DNA of 64,000 nt from Advenella mimigardefordensis DPN7 (GTDB lineage: Bacteria > Pseudomonadota > Gammaproteobacteria > Burkholderiales > Burkholderiaceae_B): assembly GCF_000521505.1 (NCBI RefSeq), contig NZ_CP003915.1:2728001-2792000 (forward strand), read 5' to 3'. Below, one piece after another: positions 26,263 to 35,616 of the stretch. The notes under the pieces are model-generated. The model was not told the DNA's origin. It saw only the letters and a list, made by a program, of their open reading frames with translations, and searched no databases. The position numbers were made by a program, and so were the translations under genes. Position 1 is the stretch's first letter. Each line of letters begins with the position of its first letter.

Positions 26263-27438
26263 TCACGCCGCGGGCAGATCAAACACATGCCGCAAATACG
26301 TCAGGTAGGCCGGATCATCACACATGGTTTTTTCCGGTTCATCCGACACTTTGGCAACCGGCTGTCCATTACAGCGCACCATTTTCATAACGATCTGCAG
26401 CGGCTTGACACCCAGATCATTGGTCAGGTTGGTGCCGATCCCGAAAGACACTTTGCAGCGTCCGTTAAAACGTCGATGGATATCCATGGCCACCGGGAAA
26501 CTCAGGCCGTCGGAAAAAACCAGCGTCTTGGTAGACGGATCAACCCGATTGTTGCGGTAGTGCGCCAGCAGGCGCTCGCCCCATTCGAACGGATCCCCCG
26601 AATCATGGCGGGCGCCGTCGAACAGCTTGCAGAAATACATATCGAAATCACGCAGGAAGGCATTGGTACCATAGACATCAGACAGGGCTATGCCCAGGTC
26701 GCCCCGGTACTCCATGGCCCACTTTTCCAGTGCAAACACCTGCGAATCACGCAAGCGCGGTCCTAATGCCTGACACGCCTGCAAATACTCATGGCCCATG
26801 GTACCCAGTGGGGTCACACCGTATTGCTTGGCCATTAACACGTTGCTGCTGCCCGCGAAATTAACGCCCATCTGTTTTTGCAACGTTTGCACCACTTCAT
26901 GATGCCACTCGCCGGAAAAACGACGTCGGGTGCCATATTCGGCCACCTTGAAATTGGCCATATCGGGCGCATCGATAATCAGCTGGATTTTTTCTTCAAG
27001 ACGTCGCCGCCCCTCTTCGTAATCCAGGTCCGGCGCCTTGTTGCGAAAATACACCTCGTTAACAATCGCCAGCACCGGTATTTCGAACAGAATGGTGTGT
27101 AGCCACGACCCTTTGACTTCGATCGAGATCTCTCCGGGTTCCTGACCAGCTGTCACGGAAATGCATTTTTCGGGTAAATGGAACAGGCCCAGAAACTCGA
27201 CAAAATCCCCTTTGATAAAGCGCAGATTACGCAGATAATCCAGCTCGTCTTCGGAAAACCGGAGCTGACACAAGCCGTGGATTTCGCTGCGAATTTCTTC
27301 GATATACGGCTGCAGGTCAATGCCTTTGGAACGGCATTTGAACCGGTATTCGACCTGCGCCCCCGGGAAGTGATGCAATACCACCTGCATCATGCTGAAC
27401 TTGTACAGGTCTGTATCGAGTAGGGATTGGATGATCAT
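26263..27438 (-). CDS. pncB: Nicotinate phosphoribosyltransferase
   Basis: PncB converts nicotinate and PRPP to nicotinate mononucleotide in NAD salvage. The 391-residue protein begins with the family pattern [17 protein letters not shown], has [13 protein letters not shown] with the phosphorylatable His, and [13 protein letters not shown] near the C-terminus for phosphate binding. Length is normal. It is divergent from fdxA, with 115 bp between them that include a palindrome. Confidence 0.96.
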   Translation of the reverse strand: MIIQSLLDTDLYKFSMMQVVLHHFPGAQVEYRFKCRSKGIDLQPYIEEIRSEIHGLCQLRFSEDELDYLRNLRFIKGDFVEFLGLFHLPEKCISVTAGQEPGEISIEVKGSWLHTILFEIPVLAIVNEVYFRNKAPDLDYEEGRRRLEEKIQLIIDAPDMANFKVAEYGTRRRFSGEWHHEVVQTLQKQMGVNFAGSSNVLMAKQYGVTPLGTMGHEYLQACQALGPRLRDSQVFALEKWAMEYRGDLGIALSDVYGTNAFLRDFDMYFCKLFDGARHDSGDPFEWGERLLAHYRNNRVDPSTKTLVFSDGLSFPVAMDIHRRFNGRCKVSFGIGTNLTNDLGVKPLQIVMKMVRCNGQPVAKVSDEPEKTMCDDPAYLTYLRHVFDLPAA

Positions 27439-27504
27439 GATAACGTCATAGGTGTTTTCATAACCATATCACAGCTATAGGGTTTTGAGCATATTCCCCT
27501 AAAG

Positions 27505-27522
27505 ATTAGGTAAAATCCTAAT
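27505..27522. promoter_or_regulatory. Inverted repeat between pncB and fdxA
   Basis: ATTAGG (27505-27510) and CCTAAT (27517-27522) flank TAAAAT, which could be the -10 box of fdxA on the plus strand. An operator overlapping a -10 element would suit repression of fdxA, pncB or both. The -35 box is unclear and the binding factor unknown. Confidence 0.45.
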
Positions 27523-27553
27523 TTGACAAATAATTATTTAATCTGGAGTGGTA

Positions 27554-27877
27554 ATGACTCACGTCGTGACCGAAAACTGCATCAAATGTAAATACACCGA
27601 TTGCGTCGATGTCTGTCCGGTGGATTGCTTCAAGGAAGGCCCCAATTTTCTGATTATCGATCCGGACGAATGCATTGACTGTGCCGTCTGTATCCCCGAA
27701 TGCCCTGCCAATGCCATTTTCGCCGAAGAAGATGTGCCCCAGGACCAAATGAAGTTTATCGCCCTCAACGCCGAACTCAGCGCGGATTTCACCACCATCA
27801 GCCGGTCTGTCAAGCCCTTGCCTGACGCCGACGAATGGAATGGCAAGGAAGACAAACTGCAATATCTCGAACGTTAA
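27554..27877 (+). CDS. fdxA: Ferredoxin, 7Fe-8S type
   Basis: A 107-residue electron carrier with one [3Fe-4S] and one [4Fe-4S] cluster. The N-terminal Cys set [18 protein letters not shown] and the second [12 protein letters not shown] (about residues 9-50) are typical of the Azotobacter FdI group. The ATG at 27554 is preferred over a GTG at 27548 because GGAG then has a normal spacing. The ferredoxin reductase gene follows 20 bases later, so electrons probably pass between the two. Confidence 0.95.
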   Translation: MTHVVTENCIKCKYTDCVDVCPVDCFKEGPNFLIIDPDECIDCAVCIPECPANAIFAEEDVPQDQMKFIALNAELSADFTTISRSVKPLPDADEWNGKEDKLQYLER

Positions 27878-27897
27878 AGGAAGGCCCGCCCCGCTGT

Positions 27898-28677
27898 ATG
27901 ACTCAGGAAAAATACACAAGCCAGATCGTCACTGCCCGGACAGAATGGATTCCCGGAAAGCTCTTTTCGATTGTCACCACCCGAGATCCGGCATTCGAAT
28001 TTATTCCCGGCCAGTTCGCCCGCCTCGGCCTGCCGACAGACCCGCAAGCGGACCCTGCCCCCGACATCTGGCGTGCCTATTCCATGGTCACACCGCCGCA
28101 AGCCAACGAACTGGCCTTCTATTCCATTGTGGTTCCCGACGGTCTTTTCAGCCCGCGCCTGCATGATCTGAAGGTAGGCGATACCATCTACATAGACAAA
28201 ACCGCTTTCGGTTTCATGACCATTGAACGCTTCCCCCAGGGCGGGCAGTTATGGATGCTGGCCACGGGCACCGGCCTGTCAGCCTACCTGCCTATGCTGA
28301 ACGATCCGCAAACCTGGCGGCAGTTTGAACGCATTATTCTCGTGCATGGCGTCAGACAGGCCAATGAACTCACCTACCAGGACGATATTGCGCGCTTTGC
28401 CCAGGTCCATGCGGCCAACGCGCAACAATTTGTATATCTGCCGCTCGCCTCACGCGAGACCCTGCCCGGCAAACCGCAAGCACGTATCACTACACTGATC
28501 GAATCAGGTGAACTGGAGCAACTGGCCGGCGCCAGCCTGGACCCGGCGCACGCGCGCGTTATGCTTTGCGGCAACCCGGCAATGGTAACGGATGCCCGCA
28601 AAATACTGGCCGACCGTGGTTTCGCCCCGGGACGTCGCGGTGTTGCCGGATCGCTGGCCGTCGAAAATTACTGGTAA
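27898..28677 (+). CDS. fpr: Ferredoxin-NADP+ reductase
   Basis: A 259-residue FAD enzyme that exchanges electrons between NADP(H) and ferredoxin. FAD-binding motif RAYSMV (residues about 60-65), the NADP domain with ATGTGLSAYLPML, and CGNPAMV near the C-terminus are visible. The C-terminal end VENYW matches the bacterial subclass I Fpr. The ATG at 27898 is used; an in-frame start at 27835 lies inside fdxA. It is likely co-transcribed with fdxA. Confidence 0.93.
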   Translation: MTQEKYTSQIVTARTEWIPGKLFSIVTTRDPAFEFIPGQFARLGLPTDPQADPAPDIWRAYSMVTPPQANELAFYSIVVPDGLFSPRLHDLKVGDTIYIDKTAFGFMTIERFPQGGQLWMLATGTGLSAYLPMLNDPQTWRQFERIILVHGVRQANELTYQDDIARFAQVHAANAQQFVYLPLASRETLPGKPQARITTLIESGELEQLAGASLDPAHARVMLCGNPAMVTDARKILADRGFAPGRRGVAGSLAVENYW

Positions 28678-28687
28678 GCATAGGATG

Positions 28688-28732
28688 ACGGATGAATCGC
28701 CCGGCTGTGCCTCACAGCCTGGATACATCCGT
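28688..28732 (+). other. Two-tier hairpin after fpr
   Basis: An outer stem ACGGATG (28688-28694) with CATCCGT (28726-28732) encloses a perfect inner hairpin GGCTGTG (28703-28709) with CACAGCC (28713-28719). There is no T-run, so termination by it is uncertain; it may mark the transcript end. Confidence 0.45.
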
Positions 28733-28786
28733 ATATATCAGAATAGTATTTCATTAAAAATCTTGGTAATATTTCAGAACCTTTTA

Positions 28787-28800
28787 TTGCTGCAAAGCAA
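28787..28800. promoter_or_regulatory. Palindrome TTGCT-N4-AGCAA upstream of phaZ
   Basis: A 14-bp imperfect palindrome about 140 bp before the phaZ start. PhaR, the regulator of polyhydroxybutyrate metabolism, is reported to bind TGC-containing inverted repeats in other bacteria, so this is a candidate site. The match is loose and could be chance. Confidence 0.3.
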
Positions 28801-28825
28801 CAAATAAGCCTTTCTTGGCGATTTC

Positions 28826-28855
28826 TTGGCTATTGTTAACAAATGCTTGTATATC
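28826..28855 (+). promoter_or_regulatory. Candidate phaZ promoter
   Basis: TTGGCT (28826-28831) and TATATC (28850-28855) are 18 bp apart, each matching sigma70 at about four of six positions. It would give a leader of about 70 nt. Other AT-rich boxes nearby are possible. Confidence 0.3.
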
Positions 28856-28930
28856 TTTCACATTCTTGCCAGCGGTGAATGTTAGAATTTTTTCATTAAA
28901 ACGCCGACTTTCGTTGGATATGGACCGAAT

Positions 28931-30199
28931 ATGATAATGCTTTACCAGCTTCATGAGCTAACCCGTAGTGTGCTCTCGCCAATGGCCTCGTTCACCCATC
29001 TCGGCTCCAGCCTCTTCACCAACCCCTTCAGCCCCTATACCTACCTCCCCCTGTCAAAAAACATTGCCGCTGGCTTTGAGCTGTTCCATCGCCTGGGCAA
29101 AGAGTATGAAAAGCCCGAATGGAATATTGACACAGTTATGGTCGGCGGTAAGAAAAGCAATATCACCATCACCACCACCCGGGCCAAGCCCTTCTGCAAT
29201 CTGATTCACTTCGAGCGCGAACACAGCAAAAACCCGGGCGGCGATCCCAAAGTGCTGATGGTGGCCCCGCTGTCGGGACACCATGCCACCCTGTTGCGCG
29301 ACACGGTCAAAACCATGCTGACCAGTTTCGATGTGTACATCACAGACTGGGTGGATGCCCGCATGGTGCCGCTTAGCAAGGGCCCGTTTCACCTGGACGA
29401 CTACGTAGACTATATCCGCGAGTTCATCCACGTTGTCGGCCCCGACCTGCATATCATGTCCGTCTGTCAGCCGACCGTACCGGTGCTGGCCGCCGTCTCG
29501 CTCATGGCCTCTGCCGGCGAACAGGACTACATCCCCAAATCCATGATCATGATGGGCGGTCCGATCGATACCCGCCTGTCGCCTACACAGGTCAATAGCC
29601 TGGCAGACTCCAATCCGTTCTCATGGTTCGAGAACAAGCTGATTCACGTGGTACCCGGCCGCTACCCTGGTGCCGGCCGCAAGGTTTATCCCGGTTTTCT
29701 GCAACATGCCGGTTTTGTTGCCATGAACCCGGACAAGCATATGGAAGCCCATTACGACTTCTACATGAACCTCATGTCCGACCAGTTATCCGAAGCCGAA
29801 CATCACCGCCGGTTTTACGACGAATACAATGCCGTGCTGGATCTGCCCGCAGAATATTACCTTGACACCATCCGCGTCGTATTCCAGGATCACCTGCTAC
29901 CCAAGGGCGAATGGAAAGTACACGATGACCTGGTCAAACCCCAGGACATCACCAGCAGCCGCCTGCTCACCATTGAAGGTGAAAACGACGACATCACCGG
30001 CTACGGTCAGACCGAAGCTGCACAGAAACTGTGTTCCGGCCTCAAGAAAGTGGACAGAAAACACTTTCTGGCCAAAGGCTGTGGTCACTACGGTATTTTC
30101 TCCGGCTCCAAATGGAGAAAACAGATCTTCCCCGTGGTCGAAGCGTTTATTACCGAAACAGAAGAAAAAACAGCCAGTCAGGCCGCTGCTGCTGCCTGA
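28931..30199 (+). CDS. phaZ: Intracellular polyhydroxyalkanoate (PHB) depolymerase
   Basis: PhaZ breaks down stored polyhydroxybutyrate granules. The 422-residue protein is an alpha/beta-hydrolase with a Cys nucleophile: SVCQPT at residues 177-182 (Cys179), an Asp in GENDDITGYGQ and a His in GCGHYGIFSG complete the triad, as in Ralstonia PhaZ1. It implies that the organism makes PHB, although no synthase is in the window. Starts at 28931 and 28937 are both possible. A terminator follows at 30236. Confidence 0.95.
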   Translation: MIMLYQLHELTRSVLSPMASFTHLGSSLFTNPFSPYTYLPLSKNIAAGFELFHRLGKEYEKPEWNIDTVMVGGKKSNITITTTRAKPFCNLIHFEREHSKNPGGDPKVLMVAPLSGHHATLLRDTVKTMLTSFDVYITDWVDARMVPLSKGPFHLDDYVDYIREFIHVVGPDLHIMSVCQPTVPVLAAVSLMASAGEQDYIPKSMIMMGGPIDTRLSPTQVNSLADSNPFSWFENKLIHVVPGRYPGAGRKVYPGFLQHAGFVAMNPDKHMEAHYDFYMNLMSDQLSEAEHHRRFYDEYNAVLDLPAEYYLDTIRVVFQDHLLPKGEWKVHDDLVKPQDITSSRLLTIEGENDDITGYGQTEAAQKLCSGLKKVDRKHFLAKGCGHYGIFSGSKWRKQIFPVVEAFITETEEKTASQAAAAA

Positions 30200-30235
30200 A
30201 AGCAAATGGCGCTGCCATTTTCGGTACAATGAGAG

Positions 30236-30264
30236 GGACGTGGCTCTGGCCACGTCCTTTTCTT
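30236..30264 (+). terminator. Terminator after phaZ
   Basis: GGACGTGGC (30236-30244) pairs with GCCACGTCC (30249-30257) around a TCTG loop and is followed by TTTTCTT. It ends ten bases before the rnfB start, so rnfB-nth must either be read through or have a promoter overlapping this hairpin. Confidence 0.85.
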
Positions 30265-30274
30265 ATTGCCCTCT

Positions 30275-31015
30275 ATGACTCACGCCCTCCTAATTGACCG
30301 CATCGACGCGGTATTACCTCAGACGCAATGCACCCAATGCGGCTTTGACGGCTGCCGCCCCTACGCCCAGGCCCTGGCGGCGGGCACCACGCTGATTAAT
30401 CGCTGCCCGCCCGGGGGCGATGCCGGCATTGAAAAGCTCGCTGCCGTGCTGGATACGCCGGTTTTGCCGCTGGATGAATCCTGTGGCCAGCCCGGCCCCC
30501 TGCTTGTGGCGGTAATCGACGAAAGCCATTGCATAGGCTGTACCCTGTGCATCCAGGCCTGTCCCGTGGATGCCATCATGGGCGCCAACAAATTCATGCA
30601 CACGATCATTCCCGATTTATGTTCGGGCTGCGAACTGTGCATTGCGCCCTGTCCGGTAGACTGTATCAGCATGGAGGACGCACAACGCCCATGGACACCG
30701 GACGACGCCAATGCCGCCCGGACACGCCACGAACAGCGCGCCCTGCGTCTGCAACGGAACGCCCAGGAAAAAGAAGACCGGATGCGCCGCGCCAGCGCCG
30801 CGGCTGCGCGCACCAGCCAGTTGGCCAATACAGGCCTGCAGAGCGACGAAGCACAGCTAGCCAGCGAGATGGCAACGTCAACTCAGGCTGCATCACCGCA
30901 GACGACCACGAACGCCCCCACTGCCGAAGACGCAAAAAAAGCAGCCATTGCACTTGCACTGCAACGGGCACGCGCACGTCGCAAAACAAATAATCCATCG
31001 GGTAGTACGTCATGA
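30275..31015 (+). CDS. rnfB: RnfB-like electron transport iron-sulfur protein (stand-alone)
   Basis: A 246-residue iron-sulfur protein. The N-terminal part has the 4Fe-4S domain [16 protein letters not shown]...C seen in RnfB, then two ferredoxin-type clusters ([14 protein letters not shown] and [14 protein letters not shown], about residues 88-130), and an Ala/Gln-rich tail. The N-terminal membrane helix of classical RnfB is missing, and no other rnf genes are nearby. Its end overlaps the nth start by four bases. The pairing with nth is widespread in betaproteobacteria, which suggests a role linked to Fe-S cluster supply or redox state of Nth, not proven. Confidence 0.85.
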   Translation: MTHALLIDRIDAVLPQTQCTQCGFDGCRPYAQALAAGTTLINRCPPGGDAGIEKLAAVLDTPVLPLDESCGQPGPLLVAVIDESHCIGCTLCIQACPVDAIMGANKFMHTIIPDLCSGCELCIAPCPVDCISMEDAQRPWTPDDANAARTRHEQRALRLQRNAQEKEDRMRRASAAAARTSQLANTGLQSDEAQLASEMATSTQAASPQTTTNAPTAEDAKKAAIALALQRARARRKTNNPSGSTS

Positions 31016-31833
31016 ATGCAGCAAAACGCAAACTCATTTTCGAAAGACTGGCTGCCGCCAATGCCAATCCCACAACTGAACTCGAATATGAAAATACGTT
31101 CCAGTTGCTGATCGCTGTTTTGCTATCGGCGCAGGCAACCGACAAATCGGTCAATCTGGCTACACGCCATATTTTCGATACCTGTAAAACCGCGCAGGAT
31201 ATTCTGGATATGGGCCTGGAAACCTTTACCGAAAAAATCCGCACTATCGGCCTATACAAAACCAAGGCGAAAAATGCACTGGCCACCTGTGCGATTTTGC
31301 AGGAACAATACCAGGGCATCGTGCCGGATAATCGCGAAGCGCTGGAAGCGCTACCCGGTGTCGGTCGGAAAACAGCTAATGTGGTGTTGAACACGGCGTT
31401 CGGCCAGGCCGCCATGGCCGTCGATACGCATATTTTTCGCGTCTCCAATCGAACCGGTCTGGCCCCGGGTAAGAACGTAAGGGAAGTGGAAGACAAGCTG
31501 ATGCGTTTTGTGCCAAAGGAATATTTACTGGACGCACATCACTGGCTGATTCTGCATGGAAGGTATATCTGCGTTGCACGTACGCCCAAATGCACGCAAT
31601 GCGGCATTGAAGATCTGTGCGAGTACAAAGAAAAAAATCTGGGGACGAATACGGCCCGCAAGCCAGCGAAGAAAACGGGTACTGCCGGGGGCGCCAAAAA
31701 AGCCGCGCTAGCAAAAGCCGCGCTAACAAAAACGGCGACAAAAAAAGCAGCTACAAAAAAAGCAGCTACTAAGATAGCTGCTGCAAAGAAAGCCGCAAAA
31801 ACGACAAATAGCAACATCACCGAAATAGCCTGA
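31012..31833 (+). CDS. nth: Endonuclease III with Lys/Ala-rich C-terminal tail
   Basis: Nth is the bifunctional glycosylase/AP lyase that removes oxidised pyrimidines from DNA. The helix-hairpin-helix [11 protein letters not shown] contains Lys120, Asp138 is the second catalytic residue, and the [4Fe-4S] ligands are Cys187, 194, 197 and 203. E. coli Nth is 211 residues; this one is 273, the extra 60 being a repetitive, strongly basic [13 protein letters not shown] tail like that of histone H1-related proteins. The tail likely gives non-specific DNA binding. The ATG at 31012 overlaps the rnfB stop. Confidence 0.95.
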   Translation: MNAAKRKLIFERLAAANANPTTELEYENTFQLLIAVLLSAQATDKSVNLATRHIFDTCKTAQDILDMGLETFTEKIRTIGLYKTKAKNALATCAILQEQYQGIVPDNREALEALPGVGRKTANVVLNTAFGQAAMAVDTHIFRVSNRTGLAPGKNVREVEDKLMRFVPKEYLLDAHHWLILHGRYICVARTPKCTQCGIEDLCEYKEKNLGTNTARKPAKKTGTAGGAKKAALAKAALTKTATKKAATKKAATKIAAAKKAAKTTNSNITEIA

Positions 31834-31865
31834 ACACCTGCCGCACATGGTGTGCCAGGTGTCCT

Positions 31866-31916
31866 CCAATAAAAACAGCGCCTTGTATTCGTCGAAAAAA
31901 AGCGAATACAAGACGC
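31866..31916 (-). terminator. Terminator after livF
   Basis: CTTGTATTCG (31882-31891) pairs exactly with CGAATACAAG (31903-31912), extended by GCG/CGC outside one mismatch. On the minus strand a TGTTTTTATT run follows. It lies between the convergent nth and livF genes and so may also stop nth transcripts. Confidence 0.75.
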
Positions 31917-31933
31917 TGGCCTGGCGAGGAGTA

Positions 31934-32692
31934 TCAGCCCTGCGCCGGGCGGCCCTGGCCGTGCCCCAGTCCCAGATAACTTTGTGCTACCTTGGGGTCC
32001 GAGCGCAGTTGTTGCGATGAGCCTTCCATGGCGATCTCGCCCATTTCCAGCACATAACCATAATCAGAGGCTTGCAATGCGGCACGCGCATTCTGTTCCA
32101 CCAGCAGGATCGACACACCGGTTTCGCGCAACCGCAGGATAATGCGAAACACCTCCTGCACCACACGCGGCGCCAGCCCCAGACTGGGCTCATCGAGCAT
32201 GAGCAATGTAGGCCTGGACATCATTGCCCGCCCCACCGCCAGCATTTGCCGCTCGCCACCGGATAAGGTCCCGGCGCGCTGATCGCGGCGCTCCAGCAGG
32301 CGCGGAAACAGCTGATAAACCTGATCCAGCGTATCGCGCCACCCCGCAACCCGCTGCCGATACTGACGAAACCCGCCAAGCAGCAGATTGTCCTGCACCG
32401 ACATGCTGGTAAACAGTTCACGCTTCTCCGGCACCAGGCACAGGCCTGCCGCCACGCGCTCTTCCACAGGCATGCGACTGATGTCCTCGCCTCGATAAAA
32501 AATCTGTCCCTGGGAGCGTCCGGAAACCGGCAAGGCACCCATCAGCGTATTGAGCAACGTAGACTTGCCCGCACCGTTAGCGCCAATCACTGTCACGACC
32601 TGCCCCTGGTCCATCACCAGCGATACGTCATTCACCGCAAGCACCTTGCCGTACTGGGCGTTGATATGTTGTGCTTCCAATAGCCGGCTCAT
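31934..32692 (-). CDS. livF: Branched-chain amino acid ABC transporter, ATP-binding protein LivF
   Basis: One of the two ATPases of a LIV-type importer. The 252-residue protein has Walker A GANGAGKST (about residues 37-45), signature LSGGERQMLA, Walker B LLMLDEPSLGLAP and the H-loop region. Its ATG overlaps the end of the livM-livG gene by four bases (ATGA). Substrates of such systems in Burkholderiales vary widely (leucine/isoleucine/valine, urea, aromatic acids), so the name gives only the family. Confidence 0.93.
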   Translation of the reverse strand: MSRLLEAQHINAQYGKVLAVNDVSLVMDQGQVVTVIGANGAGKSTLLNTLMGALPVSGRSQGQIFYRGEDISRMPVEERVAAGLCLVPEKRELFTSMSVQDNLLLGGFRQYRQRVAGWRDTLDQVYQLFPRLLERRDQRAGTLSGGERQMLAVGRAMMSRPTLLMLDEPSLGLAPRVVQEVFRIILRLRETGVSILLVEQNARAALQASDYGYVLEMGEIAMEGSSQQLRSDPKVAQSYLGLGHGQGRPAQG

Positions 32693-34539
32693 GCGCGCAC
32701 CTCAATATTTTCACCTGCGTTGGCTGCAGTTTCATCTATGATGACATCATCGTCGATCCCACCCAGATAGGCCTGCAGCACTTTATCGTTTTGCTGAATC
32801 TGCGCCGGCGTGCCTTCGGCAATTTTTGTACCGAAGTCCATGACCACCAAATGGCTGGTGAGCTTCATCACAAAGTCCATATCATGCTCTACCAGCAAAA
32901 TGCTCATGCCTTCGTCACGCAATCCGGACAGCACGGCAGCCAGTTCCTGCTTCTCCATATAACGCAGGCCGGCTGCGGGTTCGTCCAGCAACAGCAGGGC
33001 CGGATCAAGCGCCAGCGCCCTGGCCACTTCCACGATCCGCTGTTTGCCCAGCGACAGATTGCCTGCCAGCTCGAACATGCAATCGCCCAGCCCCACCCGC
33101 TCCAGCTGCACAGCCGCTTCACGCAGCAACGCCGCCTCATCGTGTCGATCCAGCCGCAAGATACTGCGGATCGCGCCGGCGGAACGACGCAGATGCGCCC
33201 CCAGCGCCACGTTCTCCAGCACACTCATCTGCGGTAACAACTGGGTATGTTGAAAAGTACGGGCGATGCCCAGGCGGGCGATATCTTCTGCGCTTACTGC
33301 CTGCAGCGGTTTATCACAATAAATAATCGAACCGCGCGTCAATGGCAAAACACCGGTAATCAAATTGAAGGTAGTGCTTTTGCCGGCCCCGTTCGGTCCG
33401 ATCAAACCCACTATCTGGCCGGCAGCCACACTAAAGGAAATATCATTCACCGCCACCAGCCCGCCAAACTCCTTGCGCAACTGCTGTACCTGCAGCAGCG
33501 GGCGGCCGGCTTGCGGCCTGTCGGCTTTGGCCAATGCCGCCGCCTGATTCCACCATTGCGTTGCCGTGCCTCCTGCCACCTGCCGGTCATCGCGACGGCC
33601 GGAAAAAATCCGGGAGACGATAGGCCACAGGCCTTCGCGCGCATGATGCAGAACCAGCACCACCAGCACCCCGAAAACAATCAGCTCGAAGTTGGTAGAG
33701 GTGTCCAACAGACGCGGTGCAATATCCTGAATCTGGTCTTTCAGGATGAGGATCACGGCTGCGCCGAAAATACCGCCCCAGACCGAAGAGACGCTCCCCA
33801 CGACCATCATAAACAGATATTCAATCCCGTAATTGATGCCAAAGGTACTGGGGCTGACCGCCCGTTGCTCATGCGCATATAACCAGCCGGCCAGTCCGGC
33901 CAGGACCGCTGCGTACACGAAGGCAATGACCTTGTAATGAAAAGTATGCACGCCGAAAGAAGCGGCCATTTTTTCACCGTTTTTCAATGCCCGTATTGCA
34001 CGGCCGGTGCGAGAATCCAGCAGGTTGATTGCCGTCCATGCCGCCAGCAGCACGGCCAGCCAGATCAGATAATAAATACTCTGGGCCTGCAGCAATGAAT
34101 AGCCAAACAGCGAGATCGGTGGAATGCCCGGAATGCCATCATGCCTGCCAAGAAAAGGCATGTTTCCGTACAGGTAATAGAAAATCAGACAGACAGCAAT
34201 TGTGGCCAGCGACAGATAGTGGCCCGACAGACGCAGCGTAATCTGCGCCAGCATAAACGCCAGCAGCAATGTGAGTGCAATACCCAACACCAATCCCAGC
34301 CAGGGAGAGCCGTCCATGGTTGCAGACAACCAGGCGGTCGCGTAGGCACCAATACCAACAAAGGTTGCCTGACCAAACGAAGTCAGTCCGCCTACGCCGG
34401 TGAGCACAACCAGTCCGATCACTACCAGACTGGCAATACCAATCGCATTGAGCTGATTGATCCAGAACTCCGGAACGCCCGGCACAACCGGCAGCAATGC
34501 CAGCAACAAAATAAATACCGGTACAGACCATTTTTTCAT
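32689..34539 (-). CDS. livM-livG: LivM-LivG fusion: permease plus ATP-binding protein
   Basis: A single 616-residue reading frame joins two normally separate subunits. Residues 1 to about 310 are a LivM-type permease with some nine to ten hydrophobic helices and the [14 protein letters not shown] motif. After a linker of about 45 residues rich in Ala, Gln and Arg, residues from about 355 carry a LivG ATPase: Walker [10 protein letters not shown], signature LSLGKQRI, Walker [11 protein letters not shown]. In the signature the usual Gly-Gly is Leu-Gly. Such fusions occur in several Burkholderiales. An AGGAG ribosome binding site overlaps the livH stop. Confidence 0.92.
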   Translation of the reverse strand: MKKWSVPVFILLLALLPVVPGVPEFWINQLNAIGIASLVVIGLVVLTGVGGLTSFGQATFVGIGAYATAWLSATMDGSPWLGLVLGIALTLLLAFMLAQITLRLSGHYLSLATIAVCLIFYYLYGNMPFLGRHDGIPGIPPISLFGYSLLQAQSIYYLIWLAVLLAAWTAINLLDSRTGRAIRALKNGEKMAASFGVHTFHYKVIAFVYAAVLAGLAGWLYAHEQRAVSPSTFGINYGIEYLFMMVVGSVSSVWGGIFGAAVILILKDQIQDIAPRLLDTSTNFELIVFGVLVVLVLHHAREGLWPIVSRIFSGRRDDRQVAGGTATQWWNQAAALAKADRPQAGRPLLQVQQLRKEFGGLVAVNDISFSVAAGQIVGLIGPNGAGKSTTFNLITGVLPLTRGSIIYCDKPLQAVSAEDIARLGIARTFQHTQLLPQMSVLENVALGAHLRRSAGAIRSILRLDRHDEAALLREAAVQLERVGLGDCMFELAGNLSLGKQRIVEVARALALDPALLLLDEPAAGLRYMEKQELAAVLSGLRDEGMSILLVEHDMDFVMKLTSHLVVMDFGTKIAEGTPAQIQQNDKVLQAYLGGIDDDVIIDETAANAGENIEVRA

Positions 34540-34542
34540 GGC

Positions 34543-35580
34543 TTACTCCTCTTCGTCGTGACGGCTGGTCACGGACAGAATCAGCAAGACCGGTATGATT
34601 AATGCAAAAACAATCACTTCCTTGTACTCACTTGCCCAGAAGGTCGAAAACGATTCAATGATGCCCACCACCAGCGCACCCACGGCGGCTATCGGGTAGC
34701 TCATCAGGCCGCCAATGATGGCGCCCACAAAACCCTTGAGACCAATCATAAAACCGGTCTCGTAGGTAATCGATATAAACGACACGATCATGATGCCCGA
34801 TAGCACCCCTACAATGGACGAGAGCAAAAAGGTCAGAAAGCCGGACATATCGGTGCTGATGCCAACCAGTCGCGCACCGCGCCGGTTCACCGCCGTGGCC
34901 CGCAATGCCTTGCCATACAACGTATAGCCGAAGAACAGCCAGAGTGCAGCGATAATCACAGCTGTCATTGCAATCACGAACAGGCTTTGATATGTCCAGG
35001 TCAGGCCGAACAAATCAAGCTGCCCGTCAAAAAAGGGTTGTGCAACCAGACGCCCTTCTGCGCCGAAAAATGCCAGACCCATGCCAACAAACGCAAAGTG
35101 CACAGCAATGGAAATCACAAAGAGCGCCAGTACCGAACTATCGGCCATGGATTCATAGGCCAGTTTGTAAAGCATGGGACCTAGCGGGACAACCAGGAAC
35201 AGAGTCATTAATGCCTTGACCCAGAGGGAAGGCGCCGTCCCCAGAATAGCGGGTACCGCAAGGAATACGGCAACGGGCAAGACCAGACAAAACAAGGCCG
35301 AGCGGACCAGCGTAACCGCAGGCTTACCCCGGTACACCAGCCACAGTTCACGTACAAACACCAATAAACCGGCAATCACAAGGAGCCAGCGGGTTCCCGG
35401 AATCTGATCATCGGCCAGGACGGCGAAAGTCAGCGCCCCATAGGTCACGAACTCCCCCTGCACAATGAGAATAATGCGGGTGACAGCAAATACCAGTACC
35501 AGCGATACAGCCAGTAATGCATAAATGACGCCTGTCACCAACCCGTCCTGCATCAAAATCTTTGCGATTGACCAATCCAT
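34543..35580 (-). CDS. livH: Branched-chain amino acid ABC transporter, permease LivH
   Basis: A 345-residue membrane permease of the LIV family. It has eight or more hydrophobic helices; the region VNRRGARLVGISTDMSGFLTFLLSS and GLKGFVGAIIGG are typical of LivH. There is a longer-than-usual middle loop between about residues 60 and 130, with extra hydrophobic segments. It is separated from livM-livG by three bases and from the binding protein by 36. Confidence 0.92.
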   Translation of the reverse strand: MDWSIAKILMQDGLVTGVIYALLAVSLVLVFAVTRIILIVQGEFVTYGALTFAVLADDQIPGTRWLLVIAGLLVFVRELWLVYRGKPAVTLVRSALFCLVLPVAVFLAVPAILGTAPSLWVKALMTLFLVVPLGPMLYKLAYESMADSSVLALFVISIAVHFAFVGMGLAFFGAEGRLVAQPFFDGQLDLFGLTWTYQSLFVIAMTAVIIAALWLFFGYTLYGKALRATAVNRRGARLVGISTDMSGFLTFLLSSIVGVLSGIMIVSFISITYETGFMIGLKGFVGAIIGGLMSYPIAAVGALVVGIIESFSTFWASEYKEVIVFALIIPVLLILSVTSRHDEEE

Positions 35581-35616
35581 TGTCTTTCCGTTGTTTTCCC
35601 TGTCGTACCTATGGAC

